Notes under the pieces: generated by a model
Databases searched by the model: none
The model's input: the letters and a program-made list of their open reading frames with translations, nothing else
What the model was told of the DNA's origin: nothing
Shown: positions 30,363 through 41,049 of the stretch, piece after piece
How positions within the stretch are numbered: position 1 is the first letter of the stretch
How the letters are laid out: each line of letters begins with the position of its first letter
Position numbers and translations under genes: made by a program
Source: Gracilaria gracilis
Taxonomy: Eukaryota; Rhodophyta; Florideophyceae; Gracilariales; Gracilariaceae
Assembly: GCA_030374805.1 (NCBI GenBank)
Contig: JARGSG010000100.1
Span: 1 to 64,000, forward strand
DNA: 64,000 nucleotides
Direction: 5' to 3'

Positions 30363-32968
30363 TTAGAATACCAGTTTCCTATCCTGCTCAAGAACTCGTT
30401 CCATGGATTCGTAATTGCTAATTGCGTTGCATTTCCTCAACATCCTGTGTTGGTCCCGATGACGCCCTAATCGCAAAATGTCAGTGAAGAAGGACTACCA
30501 GACCTCTTCGTGCTTCAGGGCAACTGGGCCGCTGTCAGTATTGTCCAAAATAATAACGAGCATATTGGCCGCACAAACAGCCGCGCCGTGGCAGTCAACA
30601 ATGAATCCCCAACCAGAAGAAAAGCGTGGGCGATAGTGCTGGTCAAACAATGAATTGCTCAAGCGGGACGTGTATCGCACCACATCATTAACGCTAGTAC
30701 CTCCAACTCGCTTGTGTTGGACATCGATAGAGTTGTTGAAGTCCACGAGCAAAACTCCGCATGCTGACCAACCTTTTGCTACAGAAGAGTTGTACACATC
30801 TCCCACCAATTCCACCGCTGTATTACTCCGAAACAGAACATTATCCCGAGTGACATCAGACTGAATGAAATCGATTTCATGTAGCATACAGAGCATCTTC
30901 AGTAAGTCCACCGTCAAGAACATAGCAAGTGATTCTGGTAACACGTTCCTCGGCGTTATTTTCAGTATTCTAGTTAGGCAGGCAACCCCTTTCGTATCCA
31001 GCACCAAGAAAGACGCCCCCGTGACATGTGAAAATCCAATAGCCAGGGGTATGCTATCCGTTTGCATGAGCTTCTTCTGAAAGCGCTTCTGAATGGTCTG
31101 ATTGATGTACAGTTTCCATATTTTGGATGAATAAGATTGCTTCAGGATGCAGAGAGCAACATCATCTACGTCTCCTGTACAAGATACGGACATATCAGCC
31201 TATACGAAATCCTTGTCCATTTCTTCAACGAAAAAGACTCGCGAACGTTGATTAAACCCATCGCACTGTGATTCCTGAACACAAAAAGTTACAGGAACGC
31301 GCTAGGGCAACTTAACCATGGTATCCGGTTCAACATTCACAGGAACATCTCCAATGAACTGAACGGATGGTTGGTCAACAGTCCAGGTCCTGAGGTATTT
31401 GGTAAGCTCCAATTCATCGTATCCGGTTGGCCCTGCGTGTGAATTGTGCACAGGTGACATCCCTCTCTTATCCTCCTACCTGAGATACTCGGGCGGTTCT
31501 TCATCTGCTAATATCTTGATCGCAGTTGGCTTTCTAGGCATTTCAGTTTCGAGGGAGAGTGATGGAGGCACTGGTACGGAAAACTTCGCATCATCAGTCT
31601 GTTCAATTGGGAATGAACTGTTCAAGATGTCGCCAATATCAGGCATAGCGGTCTTGGTGTTGATAGTCGGCGAGGGTGGGCGATTGTAGCTGTCTACGTT
31701 TTGCTTGTGTACTGGGGATGGCCCTCGCCTAGACGCGTCAGGTGACGAAACCGGGAAAGTTTGTGGCTTTGTTTGAGTTTTCGTGGTTCGCATTTGGTGA
31801 GGAAGGTTTATCCAATTCTTGATCTTCAATAGAAGATCATCCTCCACGTTGATAGCTTTCATCTTGATATATCTAAAATGGAGATATTTGTCGAGAGCAA
31901 AGACATCTTTTCTTCACCTTTTCAGCCGCAGCGTCGTTTTTCGGGATATTCTAACCAGCCGTTGGGATGGAAGACGACCATGTTATTCCTTTCCAATGTC
32001 AACGATTTTGGCCAGGACGTCAAATTTAATGTCTTGTTCTTCGTCAGGCTTCGATTTAGACTCCGTGTAAGGCTCTGAATGATCGCTATATATCTGAAAC
32101 TTGTTCTCTTTGTTTGCTTGCCCCTATTTTGGCTCATGGATAGATTGCGGTTGTTGGAGCTCCCTCGCAGAAATGGACGCACATGAAGTGAAAGGTCGAA
32201 GTCCAGTAACCGCTTCACGCTCCGATATGTATCCCAGTGCCGGTCGAACGCGGCAGTTTTTGCAGTACTGGTACCACCATTCTCAATTGAGGATGCAACT
32301 GATGGCTCAGCTAAAGCAGTTTTCCTTTCTTTGCGTGCCACCTCCCGTTGCGCCTCGTCCATCTTCTTCGCTTCGGCATCCAGTTTCTTCTTCTGATCCT
32401 GCTTCTTTCGTACAGGCATACGACATTCAAATTCCCTCACGGGCTGCGCAATTTTATCCTGAGGACGGTAGTTAACATCCTTCGCAAGCAGATAGACGTT
32501 TTGCACTTCGCCGTATTGTCGAGCTGCCTCGAGAGTGGCTGCACAAGCCTCGTAGAACAGCATCCAAGAGCGGCCAATTCGCTTTCGTTTCATGTAACTG
32601 AATACATCAAGCTTATCTCGTCTCATTTCGATATAAAAAATCTACAAGCGAAGGAACCGAATATCGCCGCGAAAGTTTTTATCCTTAACATGTCTCCAAC
32701 AGGGATCTCCGACAGCTTGAACGAGATGATGTGAGCCTGATGGATAGTAGTCCACGATAAAGAGCGCGTATGCCAAGTTCACTTCCAACAGATTCTTGGC
32801 TGGCTCATTTCTTGCAACAACATCCTTCACTGCCTTTTCTTGCCGAACTCGTTCTGCTTCAATATCCTACTTCGATCCTACCAATACCTTCTCCAGTAGC
32901 TTCGAATGGCGCCCGCGAGGTCGAGGTTGCATGTTCCCCTTATGAGTCTCCCATCCTGGGGTAGACAT
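30363..32968 (-). pseudogene. BUBR1/MAD3-type spindle-checkpoint protein pseudogene with kinase domain
   Basis: From ATG 32968: a degenerate KEN-box context (W6-E-T-H-K-G-N12 with QP and RGR after it; KEN is KGN), then the MAD3/BUB1 TPR homology region (AYALFIVDYYP, RFLRL-stop-IFYIEM, DVFSYMKRKRIGRSWMLFYEA, VREFECRMPVRK). A charged helix (KKLDAEAKKMDEAQREVARKE) and a linker follow. The C-terminus is a BUB1-type kinase with Lys (ALCILK), D113 in FIQSDVTRDN and D151 in VDFN (numbering from 31193), ending in a VW-stop-SFFTDIL helix and TAA at 30363-30365. In-frame stops are TAG at 32867, 32642, 31476, 31302, 31200 and 30495. One frameshift lies near 31915-31930. Such proteins bind CDC20/APC/C to delay anaphase. 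The stop at 32642 replaces a highly conserved Trp. Confidence 0.8.
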
Positions 32969-34709
32969 GTTTCTGGATATTCGACGGTTCGTGCTCTCGT
33001 TCAGGAACAGCAGTTTGGACAGACACTGCTCAGTAATGAACTTGTTAGGTAAGAAGGGGAAATGAAACCGCTACGATGGACGGATTATAGGTAGAGCGGG
33101 CTTGAACCTTTCCTGACTAATATGACACGCGTGTCGCTGTTGACGTCTCGCTCTGGCGCTGCCTGTGAGCGTTGCGCAAGGCGTGCCACAGTTTCGGCAC
33201 CGCACCGCGCCGCGCCGCTGCGCGCCATAAATAGCCCGGCGCGCCGCTTCAGCACGCGAGAATAAGTACTGTAGTATATTAGACACAAATGCGAGAAGCG
33301 GCACACAGCTAAATTTCTCTCGCCGCCACGTCCGTTTATCTCCGCCTTTCTCTCGCGCTTGCACTCTCTCTGCTGGCCTGTCTAGCTAGTTCAAACAGCA
33401 GCCACACAGCAAGACCATATCCTTGACCAACTTCTCGTCGGAACTACGTGAAGTTGTCAACGCGCACCCCGAACGCCTGCCGAAGAACCGGAGAACAGAA
33501 GAGTCGTGAGAAGAAAGTTGACGGAATAGGTAGATTTCGCTCGGGTTGGAGTGATGCGTTAGTGTGGCAAGAAGCTTTCTGAAACGCGATTCTTTCGACA
33601 CCGGCAATATCCAATAAGATCACGGTAATCTCGGTACTTGAATGCGTCTTTTCTTATTCTTGAATTTGGATCCCTCGTTTTGGCTTTTCGTCGTTTTCGC
33701 TTGTGAAAAGCACGTTGTCGCGTTTGACATGAAGTTGACTGCTAGCGCACATCTCTTTGCATCGCATCGCGTGCAAGGTCTTCTCTTCATGAGTTGCGCT
33801 GCAGCATGTCGACTCGGAACTGCTGAGGGCGCACGCTCGTGCCGTACGTGACGAGAAAAACGATATCAGAATAATAAGGACGTCAAGTTCTGCTTCAATC
33901 ATAACAATGGGTTGCTAATTCTGGCCTTCTTAAGATTGTCGAATATGCAGTGCGCTATTCCTTTTCATCGAAAGCGAGTCTCCGTTTTGCAGACGAAGGG
34001 GTCTTGGTGCTCTCGTGCAAAAGTTATTTGGGTGAAACCATGCTGCGAAGTTGCCCATTCATTCTAACGCTTTTTTCTTTCCCTAATATCTGCCTGGAAA
34101 GGCTGTTTCGAGCTCCGATAACGTGAAGGTATTCCATGGCCGCTCTGTGTATCTTTCATAATTACTGGGCCGAAAGGAAGCATGTTAAGTTTAATCATTT
34201 TACTTGTTACAACGATTTCAATATGTTGCAAAGTATTCCAATCTGGACTATCCGCAGCGTAATACAGAATTGGATATTAACTAAGACAGCAAAGACCTCC
34301 GCTGCTTTTGTAGTGTGCATATTGCAATTTGTATTGGAAGAGAAAAAGGAGGACTATTTTATGGTCTTCCTATTCCATCAATCATCATCAATCACGCAGG
34401 ACTTGGATGAAGTACGTGATATACTTTACCGGTTGCATGCAGATTTCGACAAGGCTCTGATTCTCTTTCTTGTTTATCGATTCATCGTGAATGTATCTTT
34501 CAGAATGTAGGGTATTCATCGAACAGAAACTGGGCTCGTGATCATCGTTCTATTCTGCTCAGAGATGAAACAACTACAAATGACAACTATGAATGCATTT
34601 TCTGGTCTCAGCTGACCCATATCTTATTATGATCTTTCAGCGCGTTAACCAAACATTATGAGATTCGATCTTCGTTCCCATCAGTTTTCGCTAGAGAGTT
34701 TTTAGGTGC
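32969..34709. other. Intergenic; GC-rich block with TATA-like box at about 33225
   Basis: A GC-rich stretch (33130-33260) holds CATAAATAG at 33225-33233, flanked by GCGCGCC. It resembles a core promoter pointing right, but no convincing ORF follows; the frame after 33420 lacks an ATG and stops at about 33508. A 124-codon plus-strand frame (34136-34510) has no motif. Confidence 0.3.
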
Positions 34710-36521
34710 TTAAGTTATCTGCCGTGCTCCGAGACCACTTCTCTGTCCTGCCCGCACTACAGTTTTCATTCCTCTACCTTTCCCTCTTCCTCTGCCTCGA
34801 GGTCTTCCTCGGAAAGAGCGAGCAATTACAGTCTTCATCCCTCTTCCTCTTCCTCTTGGGTTCTTTCTTACTGATGCGTTGCTTAAGTGACGAGCATTTC
34901 CGTGTTTTCTAACACGCTCAGAAATATCTAATTCCATGCGATTAGTACGTCTTCTACCGCAATTTATAGTCAATCCGGAAGCTTGAAATCCTTCACATGG
35001 AGCAGTAACTGTTGTGCTGATATTATCTGTCGCTTTCTTAGATGGAGATGCAAGAAGGGTATTCCTGTTTGAAAGGACTCTTCCGATCGAAGGTGTAAGG
35101 TTCGATTTGTGCATTGTCAGTACCCTTTCTTGGTTCAATCCAGTGGAAGTGGATGAAGGGGCTCTAAGAGGTAAGCGTATCTTAATGGATCGAAAAACGG
35201 GAGCTTTGTTAGTTTCAACACCACATCCTGGCGCTCCAACCGAAGCTGATGTTCTTTTTGTTATCAGTGTCTCTTGCGTCTGAGGGAGAGAGGGATTGGG
35301 AAGAATAAGGTCTTCTCCCTCAAAACCGGGTTCGTTGTCAACATACAGCCCTGTTGATCTTCGTAGAGAGAAAGAGACTGTAGTTGATCTTTTTGTCCCT
35401 GATGTGGTTCTGTGAGCAACAGGGGTAGTGGAAAGCACGCGGTTTACTCGCTTATTAGATGGTTCGTTACTTTTCCGTTTAGTGGAACGTGGAACTGTGA
35501 ATGAAACTGAAGGCTTACTTCGCGTTGATGCCAAAGCATTATTCTGAAGCACAGTGAAACGGTTCTCTCGTTCATCAGGTGCTTCATTAATTTGTGCACT
35601 AGAATATTGTGGCACTGAGAATGAAACGGAAGGTGTCGCGGTTTTTGCACCTGGGTTAGCAACAACCAATCTGGGGTCCTCTCGGTCATCGGATGGTACT
35701 TCAATTCCTTGGCTTCTAGATTGTGGTATTGCCACGGCCGCGAAAGGTATTGCTGTGAGGCCATCGCGTTGCTCTTGAGGATGGTAATAAGAAAGCATTC
35801 CTTCCTGTTCTTCATGAGGAGGTCCGTGAAACTGTGTCAAGTTTCGTATTGATGGCGTTTCTTGTGGTAGTGCTAGCCCTTCTCCTCCACCTCCCAACAA
35901 ATCTGAAACGGATGTGTTTTGGTTGGCATTCATATTCACAGCCAAAAAGGACTCAGGTGCACTACTTTGGCGACCACCTTCCGATGGGGTTTTTGGTTTT
36001 GCTGGTCGTCTTTTCGATTTCATTTTCTGGTCAGCTAACCATCTAATGCACCAAAAGTTGCTGCTCTGACGAAAAACGATGAAGTCCTTTGACCTGACAG
36101 CAGTCCGTATAACTGCTTCACACTGGGCGAAGTGGGAAGTCTTATATGCAGTCGCCCAAGAAAGCATTCCATAGTTATCTCCCAACTTTTCGAGCATGAT
36201 TGATTCAAGAGCATCCTTTGCATCAGTGTTAAGCTTCTTATCGGTTACCCCTGTTGGAAACTGAATGTACGTTTCTCTTTTTTCCGGTATTGACTCATTG
36301 TGGAACTCTATCGCAGCTCTCATCAACGCTAATACATTGGGCTCACGAACAAAATCCTTCCCTCTTACAGGACTCGGAATTGGTGGAAGTTTAGAGCCAG
36401 ATTCTAGATTATCAAGGCGTTTGTTCACCCTTGCGATATCCTCCTTCTATACTCGAACAAGCTCTTCCTTGGTTTCGGAAAGGAAGCGCTCGAGAGGGGT
36501 TTGTATGGGGCTCTGTGCCAT
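34710..36521 (-). CDS. Accessory protein of Plavaka/CACTA-like element, RG-rich C-terminus, one in-frame TAG
   Basis: The likely ATG is 36521 (MAQSPIQTPL), giving a coiled-coil start (ERFLSETKEELVRV) interrupted by TAG at 36447-36449. It continues in frame with KEDIARVNKRLDNLESG, so CAG-to-TAG is plausible. About 570 codons follow: a compact N-terminal part (about 60-130, with ESIMLEKLGDNYGMLSWA and FWCIRWL), a long Ser/Thr-rich middle with three imperfect copies of an (S/T)VSF(S/T) motif, and an Arg-Gly C-terminus with AT-hook-like RGRPRGRGRGKGRG. It is divergently transcribed from the transposase. DNA binding to transposon ends, as for TnpA of CACTA elements, is inference from the RG/AT-hook tail and position. 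Confidence 0.6.
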
Positions 36522-36901
36522 ACCAACTGGATATCTGCCAACAATCTTGTCAAGCTTCAATATAAGTAACTTACTGCGGTCTCTCACGAGTAAGGAATCC
36601 GAGATACGAGAAATAATTGACCCTGCGTGCGGGCAGCGTGCGAAAAGCCTCAACGAATATACTAGGGCACGAACCAAAGTCTGCACTTAATTTATGGAAC
36701 TTTATGAAGCGAAGTTTGAACGTCGAGCAAAACGAAACATGTTCTCACTTTGCATCTTTCTATTTTAGAGCCAGTCGAAGATAGATATATCACATGGGAA
36801 GGAATGGAGTGTCAATGATTCATTTGGATGCTTCTATTCCAATATGAGTTGAAACGCTTCAGATTCCGATAATCGATTGCCATACTTATGTTCTGCACGG
36901 C

Positions 36902-38885
36902 ATGTATCCGAAATATGTCTGTTTGCCGCAGTATAGTTGCCCTTGCCATCCCAGAGGGAGGACCGTGAGCAGAACAACAATGTTCAAACACAGAAGGGAC
37001 GCAAACAACTTACGTCTGCAGCAAGGTTTGCAAGCTCAGTTACCATGGGGACCCAGTGAGAAAGACAGCATATTAGTTCGGGCGCACTATGAATCATGTA
37101 TCCAACAATCTCTCTCAAACGGAATCCACATGCAATCCCATCTATCAGGAGAAGAATGCACAAATGAAGAAAACCGGGTTGGAAGAGAGGTCATAACAGC
37201 GCCAGAATATGTACAGGGTGAGGATACTACAGGTGAAGCTCAAGATACGGAGATCAATTTCAGTAATATGAATGCCGAACTTGCTTTCTCAGAAGTACCA
37301 GAGCCAAATAATACACCTTTACATGTCTCCTTAACGGAAGCTGTTGAGGGTTCTCTGAATACAACAGAGGCTGAAGGAACACTGAGCTTCAGCAATCAGG
37401 ATTATGAGAGAAATGAGAGAAACACCCCCAGTTGTCACGGAGTCAACCATACAGATCCTGAAGAAGACGATCATGTAGTTGCATCAGAAGACTCTGCCTG
37501 TAGCTTCATAGACTTGATTGATAGCCCGGAGTTGTCATCAGAGTACGGAGAGTCACTTGATATTCTAATAATGGAAGACGGTGTTGTTGGACAATCACAG
37601 TGGGACTCTGGGACACCCAAAACATGCTTCACAACATGGGTTCTAGATAACAAAGCTTTGATAGAGCTTTATTTCAACCATAACGTTACGCAGGTGGTTA
37701 TGGATACCATTCTGAAGAATATCAAAGCTCCATACAAGTGCTGGAAGACAGTGGCTTCCAGATTGTGTAGGGAATCAAAAATCATGGAGAGTGTCACAAG
37801 GTTTCCCATTTGCCCAGCTAATATGTGCTTCTACAGTGATGCGATTGACATATGTTCCATATGTAAGAAAACACGACCATCTACTGAGGAACCATCATTG
37901 TCATCCGTTCCTTGGATTTCTCTACGTGGAAGATTGGAAGCAATGTTTCGCAGTAGAGAAAGATGTGAGAGCTTATACAACTATTTTCATTCGTGTTTAT
38001 CGCAACGTGATGGCACTATAAGAGAAATCGTGGACACCAAATCATTCCAACGAATTGTGAATCGATATGGAAGTGTTGAATTTGTGAAGACCGATACCTT
38101 TCTCTCCGTATCCAAGGATGGCTTTCAAGCGTTTCGTAAGCAGACTCACACGGTTTGGCCCATTGCCGGAGTTATTTGCAACCTTGATCCACGGCAGAGG
38201 TTTCTCATGAGAAATGTGATACCATTCACTTTCATTCCTGGTCCCACGGAACCAGTCGATCTTCAATCCTTCCTCGGCCCCCTCGTCGAAGAGCTTAAGG
38301 TACTGGAAAACAACGGGGCTGGTACTGAGTTTATGTTCTACGATGGCACGAGAAGGAGAGTGATGGTTCATTTGATTTCGTTTACTGGTGATCTTCCAGC
38401 AGTGAAGAAGGTATCTGGAGTGCGAGGTCATAACGGAAAACGACCATGTCGCTTCTGCACAATCGAAGGCGTTTGGTCTGCTTCTCGCAGACACTACTAC
38501 TTTCCTAGTTTCCTGAATACGTCTGATGGCATTCGCGAAATCTTTGATCCATCCAATCTGCCCTCTCGGACGGAACAGCAGAGCTTGAGGACAATCAAAG
38601 ATTTGTCTCAGCTGACGGGGCAAAGAAAGCTATCTCTGCAGAAGGACACTGGTATTAGTGAAGGAAGTATTCTTTTTGGTCTTCATAACGTTGTGCCCTA
38701 TACGTCGTTTCCAATCGATATTATGCATCTCTTCTACAATATTGGAAAGGATATGATACGGGCGTGGATCAATGACAGCGAAAAACCATATCATCTGTCT
38801 AAGATTTCCCTCCGGTCTATTGATGAAGAGTTGAGAGACTTTGGGAATGGAATTTTTGAGCCAGGTGCAAAGCAGGCCCAGAACA
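36902..38885 (+). CDS. Plavaka/TNP2-like DNA transposase, N-terminal part
   Basis: A 666-codon frame from ATG 36902. The N-terminus has a zinc-finger-like C7, C13, C15...H30 cluster (YSCPCHPRGRTVSRTTMFKH), as is common in Plavaka-type transposases. An acidic spacer follows to about residue 230. A domain with a CSIC cysteine pair and the core region come next (VWPIAGVICNLDPRQRF, EFMFYDGTRRRVMVHLISF, GDLPAVKKVSGVRGHNGKRP, PCRFCTIEG). The GDLPA...GH...CRFC pattern is the hallmark of the Plavaka/TNP2 transposase family, which cuts and pastes CACTA-type elements in the nucleus. Translation goes out of phase near 38880 and hits TGA at 38900-38902; the real continuation is in the frame starting at 38841. 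Confidence 0.78.
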
Positions 38886-40079
38886 CTCAGTCGCTTTTCT
38901 GAATGGAAGTCGGCCCAGGTAAAGGCATTCATTTTATCTTACAGCCTGATTGTTCTCGATGGATATCTGCCTGACTCCTATCTCTCGGGCTGGCGAGATT
39001 TTGTAGAGATTGTTGACCTATGCTGGCGTCCTGCACTCTCACAGAGCGATATCGGCAAACTGAATATTCTGGCGTTGCGGTTCTATAAACACTTGGAACT
39101 CCACTACTTTGGTGGAGAAACTGATCTATTGAATATGTGCAAGTACACTGTGCATTTGATACTGCATATTGCAGAGGGCGTCCTGGAGTGTGGACCTCCA
39201 CGAAACTACTCCCAGTATTGGATGGAGAGGTATATTGGCTGGACATTAGGTCGAATGGACGCCAGAAGCCTTGCAGCTTCATCTCTTTTCAATGATGCGA
39301 AGTTCATAGAAGCTTACAAAGTCTTCTTCGATGACTCTTCACTACAGACTGCCGATAAGGATACGCACATTTCCCATGAAGGATATGAATTACGGCGGCA
39401 GAAACACAGGTATCTGGTTGGAGCAAACGAGGATCTTGATGATTTACTTTCGCCATGTCTGAAGAACTACCTTGTGCGCAAGTACGAGGGACTGGAATCT
39501 TCGGAGGCCATGAACATTCTGGAAGAAAGTTCAGAGGTTACCTTTCGACCTCGTATCTGCTTCAGAAGTGTACATACTACTCATGTGGCCAGTACAAAGT
39601 TAGTACCTGGCACGGTAAATAGCACAATGTCTCGATTGCGCCAGAATTGGAATATAGCTTGTCAGATGGAGGCTCAGGACTGTACAGAGGTATTCTACGG
39701 TAGAATTATGATGCTCCTGGAGCTCAAACTACAGCGTAATCTGTCTGCGAGATGGCTTCATTGGGAGCAAACCTATCAAGTAGGGTTAATGCAGTGGGTC
39801 ACTGGAACGGAAGTAAACGAAAACGGTCAAGTATTCAAGAGATGTCGTTCTTCGAGTGCCTTTGGTGCAAGAACTATGGAAGACCTGTCAATAGTGTCTC
39901 GACTGATTGGTGTTGTGGAACACGTTGTTCCCTCCCAGAATGCTCGCTACCGTGGAAGTCATCGGTGCTACTTTATTGACGAAATGCGTCTATCCGAGAA
40001 CTTAATAAGTGATCCAATAGATGCAGTGCAGTCTGGCGTTGAAAAGGTGCTTCGTGGAATTAGAAGTCAGCGGCTATGA
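38841..40079 (+). CDS. Plavaka/TNP2-like DNA transposase, C-terminal part
   Basis: A 412-codon frame that resumes the transposase after a one-base phase change near 38870-38890. Only sequence from about RTLSRFSEWKSAQVKAF onward is meaningful; the first residues are out-of-frame translation. It contains the conserved late segment (ILSYSLIVLDGYLPDSYL, GWRDFVEIVDLCW, YTVHLILHIAEGVLECGPP, YWMERYIGWTL) matching the region after the catalytic core of Plavaka/TNP2 proteins, and a variable C-terminus. It ends at TGA 40077-40079. Whether the phase change is a mutation, an assembly error or a very short intron cannot be told from this sequence alone. Confidence 0.72.
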   Translation: MGMEFLSQVQSRPRTLSRFSEWKSAQVKAFILSYSLIVLDGYLPDSYLSGWRDFVEIVDLCWRPALSQSDIGKLNILALRFYKHLELHYFGGETDLLNMCKYTVHLILHIAEGVLECGPPRNYSQYWMERYIGWTLGRMDARSLAASSLFNDAKFIEAYKVFFDDSSLQTADKDTHISHEGYELRRQKHRYLVGANEDLDDLLSPCLKNYLVRKYEGLESSEAMNILEESSEVTFRPRICFRSVHTTHVASTKLVPGTVNSTMSRLRQNWNIACQMEAQDCTEVFYGRIMMLLELKLQRNLSARWLHWEQTYQVGLMQWVTGTEVNENGQVFKRCRSSSAFGARTMEDLSIVSRLIGVVEHVVPSQNARYRGSHRCYFIDEMRLSENLISDPIDAVQSGVEKVLRGIRSQRL

Positions 40080-41049
40080 ACTGCTGGCATTTTGATTTGT
40101 AATTGATGGTCATGGTAGAGGACAAAGATCATTATTGTAAAGTGCTGGGTAAGGTACTTTTGTCCATTTCGAGAATTTGACCAGGAGCGGAAACCACAGT
40201 TGAGTGCGGGGATCCCAAAGAAGTCCTTTTCAAACTCTTGAGAGCGAGCACTAGAATGGGAATCCTGTGAAGACAATGGCAGCTTGCTCATAATAGCTGC
40301 TTCATTTCCGATAATGTAATGCAATTTGTATTGCAATTCATGCAAACTGGCCAAGAACGGATTGTGGCCCGAAATAGTCCAGGCGACGGATAGGAGGAGA
40401 TGAGAACCGCCACATCGACGGGAGCCAGACGAAGCGATTGGCAGAGACGATCGACGACCCAGCATCAGCGAAGGAGTATGACCCGCCCACGACTGCGCTT
40501 TAGGTGATATGGAATGGCCACACCACAAGGCCTGAAGACCTACATGTAACTACCAACTTGAGATTGTTGCGCAGAATAGCAGGTCAGTTTCAAACAGAAA
40601 GGTTAGCACCGTGAAGCAACGCAGGCCTGACGAGGAAGGCGCATAGTGCAAGACTGAGTTCAATCGTATTAAAATGATATGGTTTGCATTAGGAGTGCCA
40701 GCATTCCCGGTTTTGTGACAGACGCGATATAAATGCCAATTAATTAGGAGTTCAGTATGATAGCTTAAACATGACAGGTTGATACGTCGGTTGCAACAAT
40801 ATAATGGCCGGTGGAGTGCGCATTTGATGCGTTGGTGGGTCAACGCATGTTTGATTCTAAGCTTTGAGAGGTGTCACATTGGAACGCAGTGTGATCGCTT
40901 CCTGAATGCAAGTGGAGGGCGACTGTGTTGCTATGCACTCCGAAGATGCTCCAGTTTTTGAAATAAACAGTTGCAAAAATCGCGACATTGTTAATCGTTT
41001 AAATCAATTAATTGCACTCATGATGCACTCACAATTTTGAAAATTTTCT
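40080..41049. other. No supported gene
   Basis: Presumed right flank of the Plavaka-like element and spacer. No clear terminal repeat or ORF with recognisable motifs. Confidence 0.3.

Larger units (their letters stand above)
34710..40079. mobile_element. Plavaka/CACTA-like DNA transposon, divergent gene pair
   Basis: A large transposase (+) and an RG-rich accessory gene (-) share a roughly 380-base divergent promoter region (36522-36901). I could not locate terminal inverted repeats by eye on either side, so the element borders are those of the genes only. This is one of the less decayed units in the window, with one stop and one frameshift. Confidence 0.6.

Noticed and set aside
30495-32869. 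UAG reassigned as a sense codon
   Set aside because: Aligned residues at TAGs differ between genes (Glu, Trp, Tyr), other genes also carry TAA and TGA, and TAG follows conserved chromodomain ends in element A and fragment D.
38841-38902. Short intron in the Plavaka-like transposase
   Set aside because: The only GT...AG pair nearby would be about a dozen bases long; a one-base indel explains the phase change.
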